Source of the DNA: JACMIU01 sp043763605
GTDB lineage: Bacteria; Armatimonadota; Armatimonadia; Armatimonadales; Armatimonadaceae
NCBI GenBank assembly: GCA_043763605.1
Contig: JAYULM010000445.1
Location: 1-30,177 of the forward strand
Direction of reading: 5' to 3'
Length of the DNA: 30,177 nt
The translations under genes were made by a program, and so were the position numbers. This document shows positions 1-7,945 of the stretch, piece by piece (the first letter of the stretch is position 1; each line of letters starts with the position of its first letter). The notes below the pieces were generated by a model. That model was not told where the DNA came from. It searched no databases and saw only the letters and a program-made list of their open reading frames with translations.

Positions 1-40
1 CTCCCTCATCGGAATGAGGGAGGGGGCTGGGGGGAGGGAG
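1..40. repeat. Edge of a G-rich palindromic repeat / possible terminator
   Basis: A perfect 9-bp stem (CTCCCTCAT / ATGAGGGAG, loop CGGA) is followed by a run of GGGGGCTGGGGGG. It lies just downstream of the minus-strand DUF1800 gene, so it could act as its terminator, but no T-run is visible before the window ends. The G-rich arm looks like one half of a larger intergenic inverted repeat cut by the window edge. Confidence 0.45.
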
Positions 41-59
41 AAAACGCGGGGGGGAGCGA

Positions 60-1646
60 CTACCGCCACTGAAACCCCGGCGCGCAAAGCGCGAGTGCCA
101 TCGCTTCCGCCCCCGACTTCGCCGCTCCAATCGCCTTCTTTGCGGCGGCGTCCGGCGTCGCGCCCGAAACCATCGCCACCAGTCTCTTAAAGTCTTTCGC
201 CTTCATCAACCTCTCCGGGAGCGCGGTACGCTCGATCTGCCCGGCGGTCAGCGCGAACGCGAAGTTCCAGCGGGCGAGGAGCGAGCCGGTCCAGGACGCC
301 GTCTTTTCCGGGTAGCCGTCCGGCATCGGCCACTCGAACAGCGGTTGCCCGATGTTGCGCAGGAAGCCCTGTAAATTCTCGCCCGCGTCTGTGTCGGCGT
401 CGGTCGCGCGGAGCGCGGACACCACGTAGTCCCATGGGCGCTTCAGGATCGGCGGCGCGTCGGCTAAATCGTCCGCCAGGAGGAGCGGGCGAAGCATCGC
501 CGCTATGTCACCGCCGGTTTTCGCGTAGATTACGGCGAGCCGATCTACCCACGCCGCGTTTTCGTCGCCCCGGAAATGGCGCACCAACTTGCGGGAAATG
601 AACCGCGCCGTGGACGGGTGTTTCGCCAGAATCGCCAAGACCGCCTCGCCGTCCTTGATGCCGCCGCCCGCCGGGATCGTTTCGCCGAGCACTTTCTTCG
701 CGCTGTTGTCGTGCTTCCCCGGCACAAAGCGGAACGTCCCGCGCTTCTTGTAGAACCGATCCTCGACGCCCCAACCGGTCAGGCACCGGGCGACTTCCTG
801 TACATCCTTCTGCGTGTACCCGCCGCCGACGCCGAGTGTGTGCAGTTCCATGATCTCGCGGGCGTAGTTCTCGTTCGCGGTGCCGTTCATACTGCGCTGG
901 TTGTCCAGATAGCCCAGCATTGCGGGCGAGCGCGCCGACGCTTGCAACAGATCGGGGAACCGCCCCAGCGCGTGTGTCCGGATCACGTCGTTCTGGTCCG
1001 TGTTCAAATAGTACGTCAGGTGCGTGGTCGCGTACGCCTCGCCGAAATCGATCACCTTTGGACCATAAATGTTGAAATGGTCGCCCCAGAACGCCACCAT
1101 CCGTTCGCGCAGTTGCCACTTGCTGTACACCGCACGAAGTAAAGCGGCTTGTGTTAGAGCCTCGCGAATCTTTTCCTCGGGCCAGTCGCGCTGTTCGTAT
1201 GTGGAAAAGTGGAGCGGCTCGATCCCCGCGAGACGGTATAAAAGCCCCGGCGTCTCGCCCCCGGCATCGTCGCCGCTGTCGCCCCCGGTCAGCGCGCCGA
1301 GTCCCAGACCGACCAGCGATGGTACCCCGGTCGCTTTCGGAGCGCGCAGTTGCTCCTCGACCCAGGCGTCCCTCCCCATGTCGGTGAGCCGGTCCAGATC
1401 GCCGGGCGCGGGACCGTACGCGGCGCGGTTCAGGAGCCAGTGGGCAGTGATCAGTGGGGAGTGGTCAGTGGATAGAGTCGGTCGGTCGACCGCCGAACCC
1501 GTCCGGTCTCCTCTGTCCACTGCCCACTGATCACTGCCCACTGGCTCCCTCGCCTTGACAACCCGTTGCCCCACGCGCCCGCAACCGGCACCGGCGACCA
1601 GTGCCGCCGTCGCGCCCGCGAGTGTCAGGTAATCCCGTCGGTTCAT
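60..1646 (-). CDS. DUF1800 family exported protein
   Basis: A 528-residue protein of the DUF1800 family, a widespread exported family of unknown activity usually encoded next to a DUF1501 gene; that partner could lie beyond the left edge. The start is ATG at 1646, preceded by GAGG at good spacing; a TTG two codons upstream is less likely. The N-terminus is Tat-like (MNRRDYLTLAG) followed by a hydrophobic stretch. The conserved family opening LLNRAAYGPAPGDLDRL begins only near residue 73, and MELHTLGVGGGYTQKDV and the CLTGW segment are typical family blocks. Residues about 34-71 are encoded by a heptad-type inverted repeat inserted in frame, which explains the gap between signal and domain. 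It follows the small membrane protein gene by 16 nt and probably shares its transcript. Confidence 0.9.
   Translation of the reverse strand: MNRRDYLTLAGATAALVAGAGCGRVGQRVVKAREPVGSDQWAVDRGDRTGSAVDRPTLSTDHSPLITAHWLLNRAAYGPAPGDLDRLTDMGRDAWVEEQLRAPKATGVPSLVGLGLGALTGGDSGDDAGGETPGLLYRLAGIEPLHFSTYEQRDWPEEKIREALTQAALLRAVYSKWQLRERMVAFWGDHFNIYGPKVIDFGEAYATTHLTYYLNTDQNDVIRTHALGRFPDLLQASARSPAMLGYLDNQRSMNGTANENYAREIMELHTLGVGGGYTQKDVQEVARCLTGWGVEDRFYKKRGTFRFVPGKHDNSAKKVLGETIPAGGGIKDGEAVLAILAKHPSTARFISRKLVRHFRGDENAAWVDRLAVIYAKTGGDIAAMLRPLLLADDLADAPPILKRPWDYVVSALRATDADTDAGENLQGFLRNIGQPLFEWPMPDGYPEKTASWTGSLLARWNFAFALTAGQIERTALPERLMKAKDFKRLVAMVSGATPDAAAKKAIGAAKSGAEAMALALCAPGFQWR
1434..1547. repeat. Heptad-type inverted repeat inside the DUF1800 gene
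   Basis: The left arm (1434-1477) is built from 7-nt units such as CAGTGAT, CAGTGGG and CAGTGGT. The right arm (1511-1547) is its reverse complement but one 7-nt unit shorter. The element sits wholly inside the coding sequence without breaking the frame and encodes the linker after the signal peptide. A related element lies before coaX at 21271-21381. Confidence 0.85.
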
Positions 1647-1662
1647 GGTCAAACCTCGTTTT

Positions 1663-2199
1663 CTACATTTCTGCGGTAGCGGCGGTGGCTATCGCTTGCG
1701 GTTCGGGCTGGGGCACGATCTGCTGCTTTTTGGCGCGCAGTGCCGTGACACCCGCCCCGAGCGACGCGAACAACGCCGCTGGCATCAGGAAGAACCAGCC
1801 GATTACCGGGATCAGACCGGCGGCGACCGCGAGAGCCGCGCCGCGCGCGGTCGCCGAAAGGGGGGAATAACGCGTGTCCAGTTCGCGGACGCGCCCGGCG
1901 ATCACCAGCGCGAGTCCCGCCGACCCGACAACCGCGATGGCGAGTGCGAGGGCGAGGAGCAGGAACCCGAACGCGGCGACGGGACCGCCGCCCCCCATCA
2001 GGACCACGCTCAGTGTCCCGGCGACCAGTGCGACAGCGGCACCGATGCCGACCTGCCTGCCCGGGGTATCGGTCAGGGCGTTCGCCGCGACCTGCGCGCG
2101 GCGTGAAAAAACAACGGTAAAAGCGACGATACCCGCCCAGAGCGTGACCACAGTCACCACAATCAGCAGGGTTATCGCCAGCACATCGCCAAACGTCAT
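1663..2199 (-). CDS. Small multi-pass membrane protein, function unknown
   Basis: A 178-residue protein that I do not recognise. It has about four hydrophobic segments (roughly residues 5-30, 50-67, 73-102 and 118-155) separated by short polar loops, and ends in a short polar tail rich in Gln, Pro and Ala. No catalytic motif is visible. The ATG at 2199 is preceded by AAGGAGG at 9 nt, a strong ribosome site. It is the first gene of a probable two-gene unit with the DUF1800 gene (16 nt apart). A promoter-like GAAC-N17-CGT element lies just upstream (2239-2264) and is shared with the M16 peptidase gene at the other end of the window. A membrane partner for the DUF1800 protein is possible but is inference from order only. 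Confidence 0.75.
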   Translation of the reverse strand: MTFGDVLAITLLIVVTVVTLWAGIVAFTVVFSRRAQVAANALTDTPGRQVGIGAAVALVAGTLSVVLMGGGGPVAAFGFLLLALALAIAVVGSAGLALVIAGRVRELDTRYSPLSATARGAALAVAAGLIPVIGWFFLMPAALFASLGAGVTALRAKKQQIVPQPEPQAIATAATAEM

Positions 2200-2238
2200 C
2201 GGGGGTCGCCTCCTTGCGCGACGGGTGTTCGGTTCTAC

Positions 2239-2264
2239 GGACGCTATTTCGGGACGATTGGTTC
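2239..2264 (-). promoter_or_regulatory. ECF-sigma-like promoter element (copy 1)
   Basis: On the minus strand this reads GAAC, a 17-nt spacer ending in CCCGAAATAG, then CGTCC. GAAC/CGTC at this distance resembles extracytoplasmic-function sigma promoters. The same element, 22 of 26 positions identical including the spacer, occurs at 26217-26242 upstream of the M16 peptidase. Function is inferred from position and similarity only. Confidence 0.4.
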
Positions 2265-2347
2265 ACGGATGCGAACCACGCGCCGGGTATGTGTTTAAGG
2301 ACACCCGGAAAAAGAGATTGGTTACAGGTGGGCGCAAAATAAATCAG

Positions 2348-2499
2348 GCGGGGATGCAACATCCTCCGGTGGAAGCCTTCGGCTTGCGTTCCCTGCGGGA
2401 ACGGGGCTTGCCGAACCCGTCAGGCAGTCCCATTAAACCCTCCTGTTCCCGCAGGGAACGCAAGCCGAAGGCTTCCACCGGAGGATGGAACATCCCCGC
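2348..2499. repeat. Long hairpin element, family A copy 1
   Basis: Two 55-nt arms (2348-2402 and 2445-2499) pair with only three mismatches around a 42-nt loop. Each arm contains the self-complementary core GGAAGCCTTCGGCTT. A second copy, including related loop sequence, is at 26250-26399. It lies between divergent genes (the minus-strand membrane protein and the plus-strand methyltransferase). It has no ORF of its own, so it is a non-autonomous repeat rather than an IS. Confidence 0.9.
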
Positions 2500-2555
2500 T
2501 CCATAGCGCATTATATCCCGCGCCGGGTATGCTTCCTCAGAAAAGGAGTGCCACT

Positions 2556-3431
2556 ATGTCCATCGCGAATCCCGTACAGAACTTCTACGATACGTTCGCC
2601 GAGCGCGAATGGGCGCGGCTCGACCGTGCGGACGATGGCGTCCTTGAGCGCGAACTGCATAGCCGTGCTTTCCGGCATTTTCTGCCGCCTGCCCCGTGTC
2701 GCGTACTCGACATCGGCGGCGGTCCGGGACGCTGGGCATTCTGGCTTGCCGAACGCGGCTATCGGGTGACACTTGCGGACCTTTCGCCCCGCTTGATCGG
2801 GTTAGCGGAGGGGCGTATCGCCCAAGCCCCGGACCCGGTACGGGCAAACATAGAGGACGTGCTTGTCGCCGATGCCCGCGACCTGTCTGCGTTCGCTTCG
2901 GAATCGTTCGACGCCGTGTTATCACTAGGACCGTTCTATCACCTGACCGACGCGGGCGACCGGGCGAAAGCGGCGCGGGAAGCGGCGCGGGTTTTGCGTC
3001 CCGGCGGGCGATTGTTCGCGGCGGCGATGCCCCGCCTATTCTTCCTGCTCGCTGTCGCGTTCGAGCGGGAGCGCGCCGGGCCGTTCGCATCGGTCGCGCG
3101 GACGTTGCTCGACGACGGCATTTATCACGACCCGCGACCGGGGCGGTTCACCGATGCGTACCTGTTTCGCCCCGAGGAGATCGCGCCATTTTTTGCGGGT
3201 TTCGGGTTTCATATGACCCGTCTGATGGCGTCGGAAGGGATGCTCGCCACGGTGCAGACCGAAGTCGCCGCTCTTGCCGAGGACGACCCCGACGCCCACG
3301 CGCGACTGCTCGACATGGCTTACGAGAACGCCGCCGACCCGGCAATTTTAGGTCTCGCTGCCCACCTTCTGTACATCGCGCAGAAGCACGGAGCGGAGCA
3401 TCCAGAGCCGCCGCCGATACTTTTGGCGTGA
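2556..3431 (+). CDS. Class I SAM-dependent methyltransferase
   Basis: A 291-residue cytosolic methyltransferase. The glycine-rich SAM-binding loop is VLDIGGGPGRWAFWLAERGY near residue 51, with the acidic end of strand 2 in VTLADLSPRLI. The segment DAVLSLGPFYHLTDAGDRAKA contains the typical motif IV region, and ARVLRPGGRLF is the usual post-motif. The C-terminal half (FRPEEIAPFFAGFGF) matches the cap seen in UbiE/Methyltransf_11-type enzymes. I chose ATG 2556 because AAGGAG lies 8 nt upstream; an in-frame ATG 27 nt earlier has no such site. The substrate cannot be read from the sequence. metF follows after 33 nt, but metF has its own -10 box. Confidence 0.88.
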   Translation: MSIANPVQNFYDTFAEREWARLDRADDGVLERELHSRAFRHFLPPAPCRVLDIGGGPGRWAFWLAERGYRVTLADLSPRLIGLAEGRIAQAPDPVRANIEDVLVADARDLSAFASESFDAVLSLGPFYHLTDAGDRAKAAREAARVLRPGGRLFAAAMPRLFFLLAVAFERERAGPFASVARTLLDDGIYHDPRPGRFTDAYLFRPEEIAPFFAGFGFHMTRLMASEGMLATVQTEVAALAEDDPDAHARLLDMAYENAADPAILGLAAHLLYIAQKHGAEHPEPPPILLA

Positions 3432-3450
3432 TGGTCTGTCAATAGACGGG

Positions 3451-3456
3451 TATAAT
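3451..3456 (+). promoter_or_regulatory. -10 box of metF, probably leaderless
   Basis: A perfect TATAAT lies 8 nt before the metF ATG, and no Shine-Dalgarno is present between them. Transcription would start at or next to the start codon. A clear -35 hexamer is not visible. Confidence 0.5.
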
Positions 3457-3464
3457 GACCTACC

Positions 3465-4397
3465 ATGAACACCGAATCACTGCCCACTCCGAAAAATCTC
3501 GCATCTGCCGTTGCACAACCACCGCTACGCGTGGATGAACTGATCGCCCGGAGCACGGCGACGACCCGCTCTTTCGAGTTCTTTCCGCCGAAAGATGATG
3601 ACGGGTTTACCGCTCTCTATCGCACGATTGATCGTCTGCGCCCGCTCCAACCCGGCTACGTTTCGGTGACCTACGGCGCGGGCGGCTCGACGCGGCAGAA
3701 AACGGTGGATCTGGCGGGACGCATCCAGAACGAGATCGGCATCCGCTCCGTGGCGCACCTGACGTGCGTCGGTCACACGAAGGAAGAGATCGGTGAGATT
3801 CTGGACGGACTCTGGGACGCGGGCATCTGCAACGTTCTCGCGCTACGCGGCGACCCGCCGAAGGGACAGATCGAGTTCGTGAAAACCGAGGGCGGCTTCG
3901 CCTTCGCGTCCGAACTGATTACCTACATCGCCGAGCACAACCCCGGCTTCTGCATCCTCACGTCCGGCTACCCCGAAGGACACATCCACTGCCTCAACAA
4001 AGTGCGCGACCTGGAGCACCTGAAAGCGAAACAGGACGCGGGCGCGTCGGTCATCGTCACGCAGTTCTTTTTCGACAACGCCGAGTTTTACCGCTGGAAG
4101 GAGCAGGCGCGGGCGATGGGGATCACCGTGCCGATAGTCGCCGGGATCATGCCGGTCGTCAGCGTCGCGGGCATCAAACGCATGGTCGCGCTGTCGGGCG
4201 CACGCATTCCGAACCCGCTCCTGATCGCCCTGGAAAACGTCGACGGCGACAACGACGCTGTGGCACAGGTCGGCACCCAGCATGCTCTGGAGCAATGCCG
4301 CGACCTGATCGCGAACGGGGCAGATGGCATTCACTTCTACACCCTGAACCGGAGCCGCGCGACGGTGGATATTTGCACCGCGCTGGGCGAATCGTAA
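3465..4397 (+). CDS. metF: Methylenetetrahydrofolate reductase (MetF)
   Basis: A 310-residue FAD-dependent TIM-barrel enzyme that reduces 5,10-methylene-THF to 5-methyl-THF for methionine synthesis. The family opening FEFFPPKDDDGF, the VSVTYGAGGSTR block, the HLTCVGHTKEEI block and NVLALRGDPPKG are all present. AGASVIVTQFFFDNAEFYRW and VPIVAGIMPV follow in the expected order. The length is normal for the bacterial enzyme, with an N-terminal extension of about 25 residues before the barrel. The start has no ribosome site but a TATAAT just upstream, suggesting a leaderless message. Of the neighbours, only the upstream SAM methyltransferase has a thematic link (one-carbon metabolism), which is suggestive only. 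Confidence 0.96.
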   Translation: MNTESLPTPKNLASAVAQPPLRVDELIARSTATTRSFEFFPPKDDDGFTALYRTIDRLRPLQPGYVSVTYGAGGSTRQKTVDLAGRIQNEIGIRSVAHLTCVGHTKEEIGEILDGLWDAGICNVLALRGDPPKGQIEFVKTEGGFAFASELITYIAEHNPGFCILTSGYPEGHIHCLNKVRDLEHLKAKQDAGASVIVTQFFFDNAEFYRWKEQARAMGITVPIVAGIMPVVSVAGIKRMVALSGARIPNPLLIALENVDGDNDAVAQVGTQHALEQCRDLIANGADGIHFYTLNRSRATVDICTALGES

Positions 4398-4430
4398 GGG
4401 GCGCATCCGTACGCCGGGAGGGAACACACT

Positions 4431-5060
4431 ATGGCGACCGCGACTGCTACAATTCCAATGACCAAAGCCGATCTGCCCCAAAACGGCACGAACGGCGCGC
4501 GTCCTCTTCTAACATGGGACGATTACCTGAGGGAGGGAATCGTATGGGAGCGATACGACATCGTTGAAGGGGTACGTCGCTTTATGTCAAGTCCTGTTGT
4601 CCTGCATCAGATTATTGTGTCCAATGTTCATGATATTTTGAGGGCATATCAGCGCAGTCTGGGAAACGGCGTCGCGCTTTTCGCTCCGATGGATGTGATG
4701 ATTCGACAACAGCCCCGTTTGCAAACGCGACAGCCGGATAACCTGTTTATCAGTGAAGACCGTCTAAAAACTGTGCCAAACTATCGAGACAACGGTTTTA
4801 TATCCGTCGCGCCGAATCTGGTCACGGAAGTGCTTTCCAGCAGTGACCGTAAAAACGTAGTCGCGGCGAAACTCGCTGACTACTTCACGATAGGCGTCGG
4901 GGAAGCGTGGCTGATTCGCCCGGACGCGCGAACCGTCTCCGTAATGGTGCGCGGTCTGACCGAATGGACGGAGGCGGCACAGTATAACGACACCGAAACC
5001 GTACAATCCGCGACCCTCCCCGACTTATCCGCGCCGGTCGCCGACATATTCCAGCCGTAA
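4431..5060 (+). CDS. Uma2 family (DUF820) PD-(D/E)XK nuclease-fold protein
   Basis: A 209-residue Uma2-family protein. Typical blocks are visible: TWDDYLREGIVWERYDIVEGV near the N-terminus, QPDNLFISEDRL (catalytic Asp), APNLVTEVLSSSDRKNVVAAKLADYF (Glu and Lys of the PD-(D/E)XK site) and GVGEAWLIRPDARTVSV. The family is abundant in cyanobacteria, Armatimonadota and Chloroflexota, and its biological role is unknown. The ATG has GGGAGGG about 8 nt upstream. The next gene starts 15 nt after the stop, so co-transcription with the L7/L12-like gene is likely. Confidence 0.9.
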   Translation: MATATATIPMTKADLPQNGTNGARPLLTWDDYLREGIVWERYDIVEGVRRFMSSPVVLHQIIVSNVHDILRAYQRSLGNGVALFAPMDVMIRQQPRLQTRQPDNLFISEDRLKTVPNYRDNGFISVAPNLVTEVLSSSDRKNVVAAKLADYFTIGVGEAWLIRPDARTVSVMVRGLTEWTEAAQYNDTETVQSATLPDLSAPVADIFQP

Positions 5061-5075
5061 CAAAGGCACGACTCC

Positions 5076-5459
5076 GTGAACTTCTTTAACCCGTTCGACA
5101 AGCCGCAAGCACAAACGCCCGCGCCGCTATCGCCGTCCGCCTCGCACCCGAGCGTGACGGACGAACTTGAATCCCGCATCGACCGCATTTGCCGCGCCGT
5201 CGGCGTTGACCCGGCACAACTCGAAGCGCGGGCAAGCGATTCGTCGCCGTTTCCGCCTCAGATCATGGAGGAGATACGCGGCGGACGAAAGATACAGGCG
5301 ATCAAACTGTACCGCGATTGGACAGGCGTCGGGTTGAAGGAAGCGAAAGACGCGATTGACGCCGTAGATGCGGGCGGGGTGCCGAATGACGCGCCGCGCT
5401 TCGCCATTCTGGAAGCCAAGTTAGACGCGGTACTGGCAACACTGGAAAGCGGGCGGTAG
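5076..5459 (+). CDS. Small protein with ribosomal L7/L12 C-terminal-like domain
   Basis: A 127-residue protein starting at GTG 5076. The C-terminal half, IQAIKLYRDWTGVGLKEAKDAIDAV, matches the helix-turn-helix of the ribosomal L7/L12 C-terminal domain, where this surface binds translation GTPases. The N-terminal part is Pro/Ala-rich then helical (ELESRIDRICRAVGVDP) and is unlike the L12 dimerisation domain. It is therefore not the stalk protein itself but one of the stand-alone small proteins that reuse this fold. Its stop codon overlaps the GTG start of the next gene by one base, which suggests translational coupling. Confidence 0.75.
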   Translation: MNFFNPFDKPQAQTPAPLSPSASHPSVTDELESRIDRICRAVGVDPAQLEARASDSSPFPPQIMEEIRGGRKIQAIKLYRDWTGVGLKEAKDAIDAVDAGGVPNDAPRFAILEAKLDAVLATLESGR

Positions 5460-6226
5460 TGGAACAGGGTTGGTTCGCGCAAAAGCCTTTCCGGGTACGG
5501 CTGGAATGGGGGCGGCGGGGTGCGAAGGCGGCGGCACGGCGCGGCGATATTCTCGTCGTCGTGGACGCGCTCTGTTTTTCCACGGCGGTCGCGCTCGCCG
5601 TTTCGCGCGGCGGGACCGTCTTCCCCTGTGCGACGGGCGAGGATACGCCGGAACGCGCGACTCTTTTATCCGCCGAGGTCGCCGTACACCGCTACGACGT
5701 ACCCACAAAAGGGCGATTCAGCCTGTCGCCGGGAACGTTTCGGGGCGTCACGCCCGGAACCCGCGTTCTGCTCGCGTCGCCGAACGGGGCGACCTGCGCC
5801 CGCTACGCCGGGGCTGTGCCCGCACTTTTCGCCGGGGCGTTCGTGAACGCGAAAGCAGTCGCGGACGCCGTCGCTGAATTGCTCGCAGAGAACGCGGACC
5901 TTGCCGTGACGGTTCTCGCATGTGGGGAACGCTGGCGCGAACCCGATGCGGACGACGGCGATCTACGGTTTGCTATCGAAGATTTCCTCGCGGCGGGGGC
6001 GATCATTTCGCACCTGCCGGATAGCCTGAGCCGTTCGCCGGAAGCCGGGGCTTCCGGCGCGGCGTTCCGTGCCGCGCGGGGCGATCTACTCCGGCAGTTG
6101 CGCGAATGCGGTTCGGGCACCGAACTGATCGCGAAAGGATACCCCGGTGATGTGGACGAAGCCGCCGCGCTGGATACCATTTTCGTCGCGCCGATTTTGC
6201 GAGACGGGGGATTCACCCGCCTGTGA
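5459..6226 (+). CDS. 2-phosphosulfolactate phosphatase family (ComB-like)
   Basis: A 255-residue protein of the ComB family. ComB removes phosphate from (2R)-phospho-3-sulfolactate in coenzyme M synthesis, but in most bacteria no CoM pathway exists and the role is unproven. Family features seen are VVVDALCFSTAVALAVSRGG, the FSLSPGTF segment, LASPNGATCAR, FAGAFVNAKAVADAV, VTVLACGERW followed by the acidic DDGDLRFAIEDFLAAGA, and a DEAAALDTIFVAP tail. The start is GTG at 5459, whose first base is the last base of the upstream TAG. A long palindromic repeat begins 4 nt after the stop and may end the transcript. Confidence 0.8.
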   Translation: MEQGWFAQKPFRVRLEWGRRGAKAAARRGDILVVVDALCFSTAVALAVSRGGTVFPCATGEDTPERATLLSAEVAVHRYDVPTKGRFSLSPGTFRGVTPGTRVLLASPNGATCARYAGAVPALFAGAFVNAKAVADAVAELLAENADLAVTVLACGERWREPDADDGDLRFAIEDFLAAGAIISHLPDSLSRSPEAGASGAAFRAARGDLLRQLRECGSGTELIAKGYPGDVDEAAALDTIFVAPILRDGGFTRL

Positions 6227-6229
6227 GAT

Positions 6230-6372
6230 CGGACATTAAAATGTTCCGCTGGAAGCCTTCGGCTGTAGACGCTTCGCGTCAGGAAATCGTCGGATTGCCG
6301 CGCGCACGGTCCGCCCCCGGTGACCCGAAGGGTCTACAGCCGAAGGCTTCCAGCGGAACATTTTAATGTCCG
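6230..6372. repeat. Long hairpin element, family B
   Basis: Perfect 41-nt arms (6230-6270 and 6332-6372) enclose a loop that can extend the stem (CTTCGCGTCA against TGACCCGAAG). The arms contain the same GGAAGCCTTCGGCT core as family A but have different flanks. It fills the gap between the convergent comB-like and TRASH-domain genes, where it could serve as a bidirectional transcription barrier. Confidence 0.88.
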
Positions 6373-6386
6373 CACCCGGATCGCTA

Positions 6387-7148
6387 CTACGGCTTACGGT
6401 AATCTTCCGGGGACCGGATCGCCCCCGGCGTTTTCTTCGCTTTCTGCACGAACTCCGCGATGCACGGCGGGCAACAGAACGTGTACTCCTTGCCGCCGAC
6501 CGTCCACTGGAGCGCGGGGTCCGGGCGCGTTTCGGAGATCGGGCAGACCGGTTCCCCGGATTTCACCTGCGCGTCGTGCGACGGGACATAGCCCGCGAAT
6601 TTTACATACGGTGACGTGTTGCCGTTCGCCTTTATGTCGGCTTCGGTGTACGCACCGCCGGGAACGAGAAACAACGCCTTATCCGCCGCAGTGAGCGGGC
6701 GCGCTTCGCCGGACGGCAACGCGCTCGCCGGGTAGAGCGCGGCGATAGCGTCCAGCATTTTCGTCAGTCGGGCGAACGCGATTTTTGTCTTGGCGAGGTT
6801 TTTCGCGTCGGCGTGCGCGTGTAACTGATCGGCAACCCCGGCGAGGAGCGCGACCTGTTTCTGAAGCGTCGCCTTTTTCGCGCCAGTCAAATCGCCCGAC
6901 TTATACGGGAGCGTGACCACGCCGTCGCGGAGCGAGAACGCGAGATCATGCACGTCCGCGAGCCGCTTTTCGGCAATCGCTTTCGCCAGTGCCTTTCTGT
7001 CGGCTAACACTTGCCCCCACGTTTCGCCCGCTTTCGCAAAGCGAACGGCGGCGGGGAGAGTGTTAGCGGTTTTGACCTGTGCCAAAATCGGCGCGGGAAC
7101 GGCTCCCATCATCGCCAGAAGAATAACCAACACGAACTGTTTTTTCAT
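6387..7148 (-). CDS. Exported protein with C-terminal TRASH/YHS-type metal-binding motif
   Basis: A 253-residue exported protein, last gene of the metal cluster. I chose ATG 7148 (MKKQFVLVILLAMMGAVPAP, a clean signal peptide ending near AQ-VK); a TTG start at 7166 would overlap the upstream stop but gives no better ribosome site. The middle is a long Ala/Lys-rich helical domain. The C-terminus has C-X22-C-X3-C (CPIS ... FCCPPC), which fits the TRASH consensus C-X19-22-C-X3-C known from metal-sensing and metal-trafficking proteins, and ends EYTFCCPPCIAEFVQKAK, similar to YHS domains. Binding of copper or another soft metal in the periplasm is inferred. Confidence 0.8.
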   Translation of the reverse strand: MKKQFVLVILLAMMGAVPAPILAQVKTANTLPAAVRFAKAGETWGQVLADRKALAKAIAEKRLADVHDLAFSLRDGVVTLPYKSGDLTGAKKATLQKQVALLAGVADQLHAHADAKNLAKTKIAFARLTKMLDAIAALYPASALPSGEARPLTAADKALFLVPGGAYTEADIKANGNTSPYVKFAGYVPSHDAQVKSGEPVCPISETRPDPALQWTVGGKEYTFCCPPCIAEFVQKAKKTPGAIRSPEDYRKP

Positions 7149-7162
7149 ATTCTGTAATCTTT

Positions 7163-7945
7163 TCAAAAGGAAGTGGAATAGCCGACGTTCACGCGGAAAT
7201 CGTCCCGGTTTGCGCCGGACTTCGCCACGATGTCGGATTGAATCCCGACATCGGCGACCGAGCGCGGCGTCACCTGTTGCCGTACGCCGATCCCGACACC
7301 GAGTATGCCGCCAGTTCGTTCGTCGGCGCGGTACGACACTTCGGCGAGTGCCGTCCGGTCGAAGCGCGTCGGGTAGCCGAGCGGCTTGGTGTAGCCGACC
7401 GTGACGCCGGGCAGGAATGTTCGCTCCCCGCCCAGCGGCGACGTACGTACCACGGCGTCGGCGTTGATGTGCAACCGGTCGCTCCCGCGCACGGTTCGCG
7501 AAACGATGCCGCGCAACCGAAAATCCACGCCGCGCCGACTGTCTGCATCGGTCCCGGTCGGCAGGTACGTGTCGAAGCGCAGGGCGACGGCGGGTTTGTC
7601 CAGCGTTTCGCGCCGGAAATTACGGAACACGCCAATCCCGGTACGCCCCAACCGCTCGTTCGAGGCGTCAAAATCCACCGAATAGTACGTGTTCAGCGCG
7701 AACCCGTTCAGATACTCGGCGGTCAAGCCGGACCGGAATCGCGATCCCCTCGCCCACGTCGGCGAAAAGCCGAACTCCAATGCGCGTTCGCGAAAGCCGA
7801 TGCTTTCCGCGTCGTCGAACCGGAGCGGGCGGCTGGCGTCGATGTTGTCATGGTCGATGGCGAACGCGGACGACGCGACCGACCCGGCGGCGATCAGCGC
7901 GAACAGTAGCACGGCGCGAGTCAAAGAATAGTTGTTTCCCATCAT
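7163..7945 (-). CDS. Predicted outer-membrane beta-barrel protein
   Basis: A 260-residue protein with a signal peptide (LLFALIAAGSVASSAFA) followed by alternating polar and hydrophobic short strands, such as RALEFGFSP, RFRSGLTAEYLN, TYYSVDFD, LRGIVSR and GVTVGYTKPLGY. It ends in GYSTSF with a terminal Phe, the usual signal for outer-membrane insertion. It resembles the MetA-type/transporter barrel proteins of unknown role. Its ATG overlaps the stop of the Met-rich protein gene (ATGA), so the two are translationally coupled. In context it is the likely outer-membrane component of the metal cluster. Confidence 0.75.
   Translation of the reverse strand: MMGNNYSLTRAVLLFALIAAGSVASSAFAIDHDNIDASRPLRFDDAESIGFRERALEFGFSPTWARGSRFRSGLTAEYLNGFALNTYYSVDFDASNERLGRTGIGVFRNFRRETLDKPAVALRFDTYLPTGTDADSRRGVDFRLRGIVSRTVRGSDRLHINADAVVRTSPLGGERTFLPGVTVGYTKPLGYPTRFDRTALAEVSYRADERTGGILGVGIGVRQQVTPRSVADVGIQSDIVAKSGANRDDFRVNVGYSTSF

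Noticed and set aside
576..1142. Long plus-strand open frame opposite the DUF1800 gene
   Set aside because: It is the antisense of a well-conserved protein; its translation is Arg/Ala/Val-rich with no domain, as expected for a GC-rich shadow.
2703..3445. Second plus-strand open frame within the methyltransferase region
   Set aside because: Arg-rich out-of-frame reading of the methyltransferase with no motif or ribosome site.
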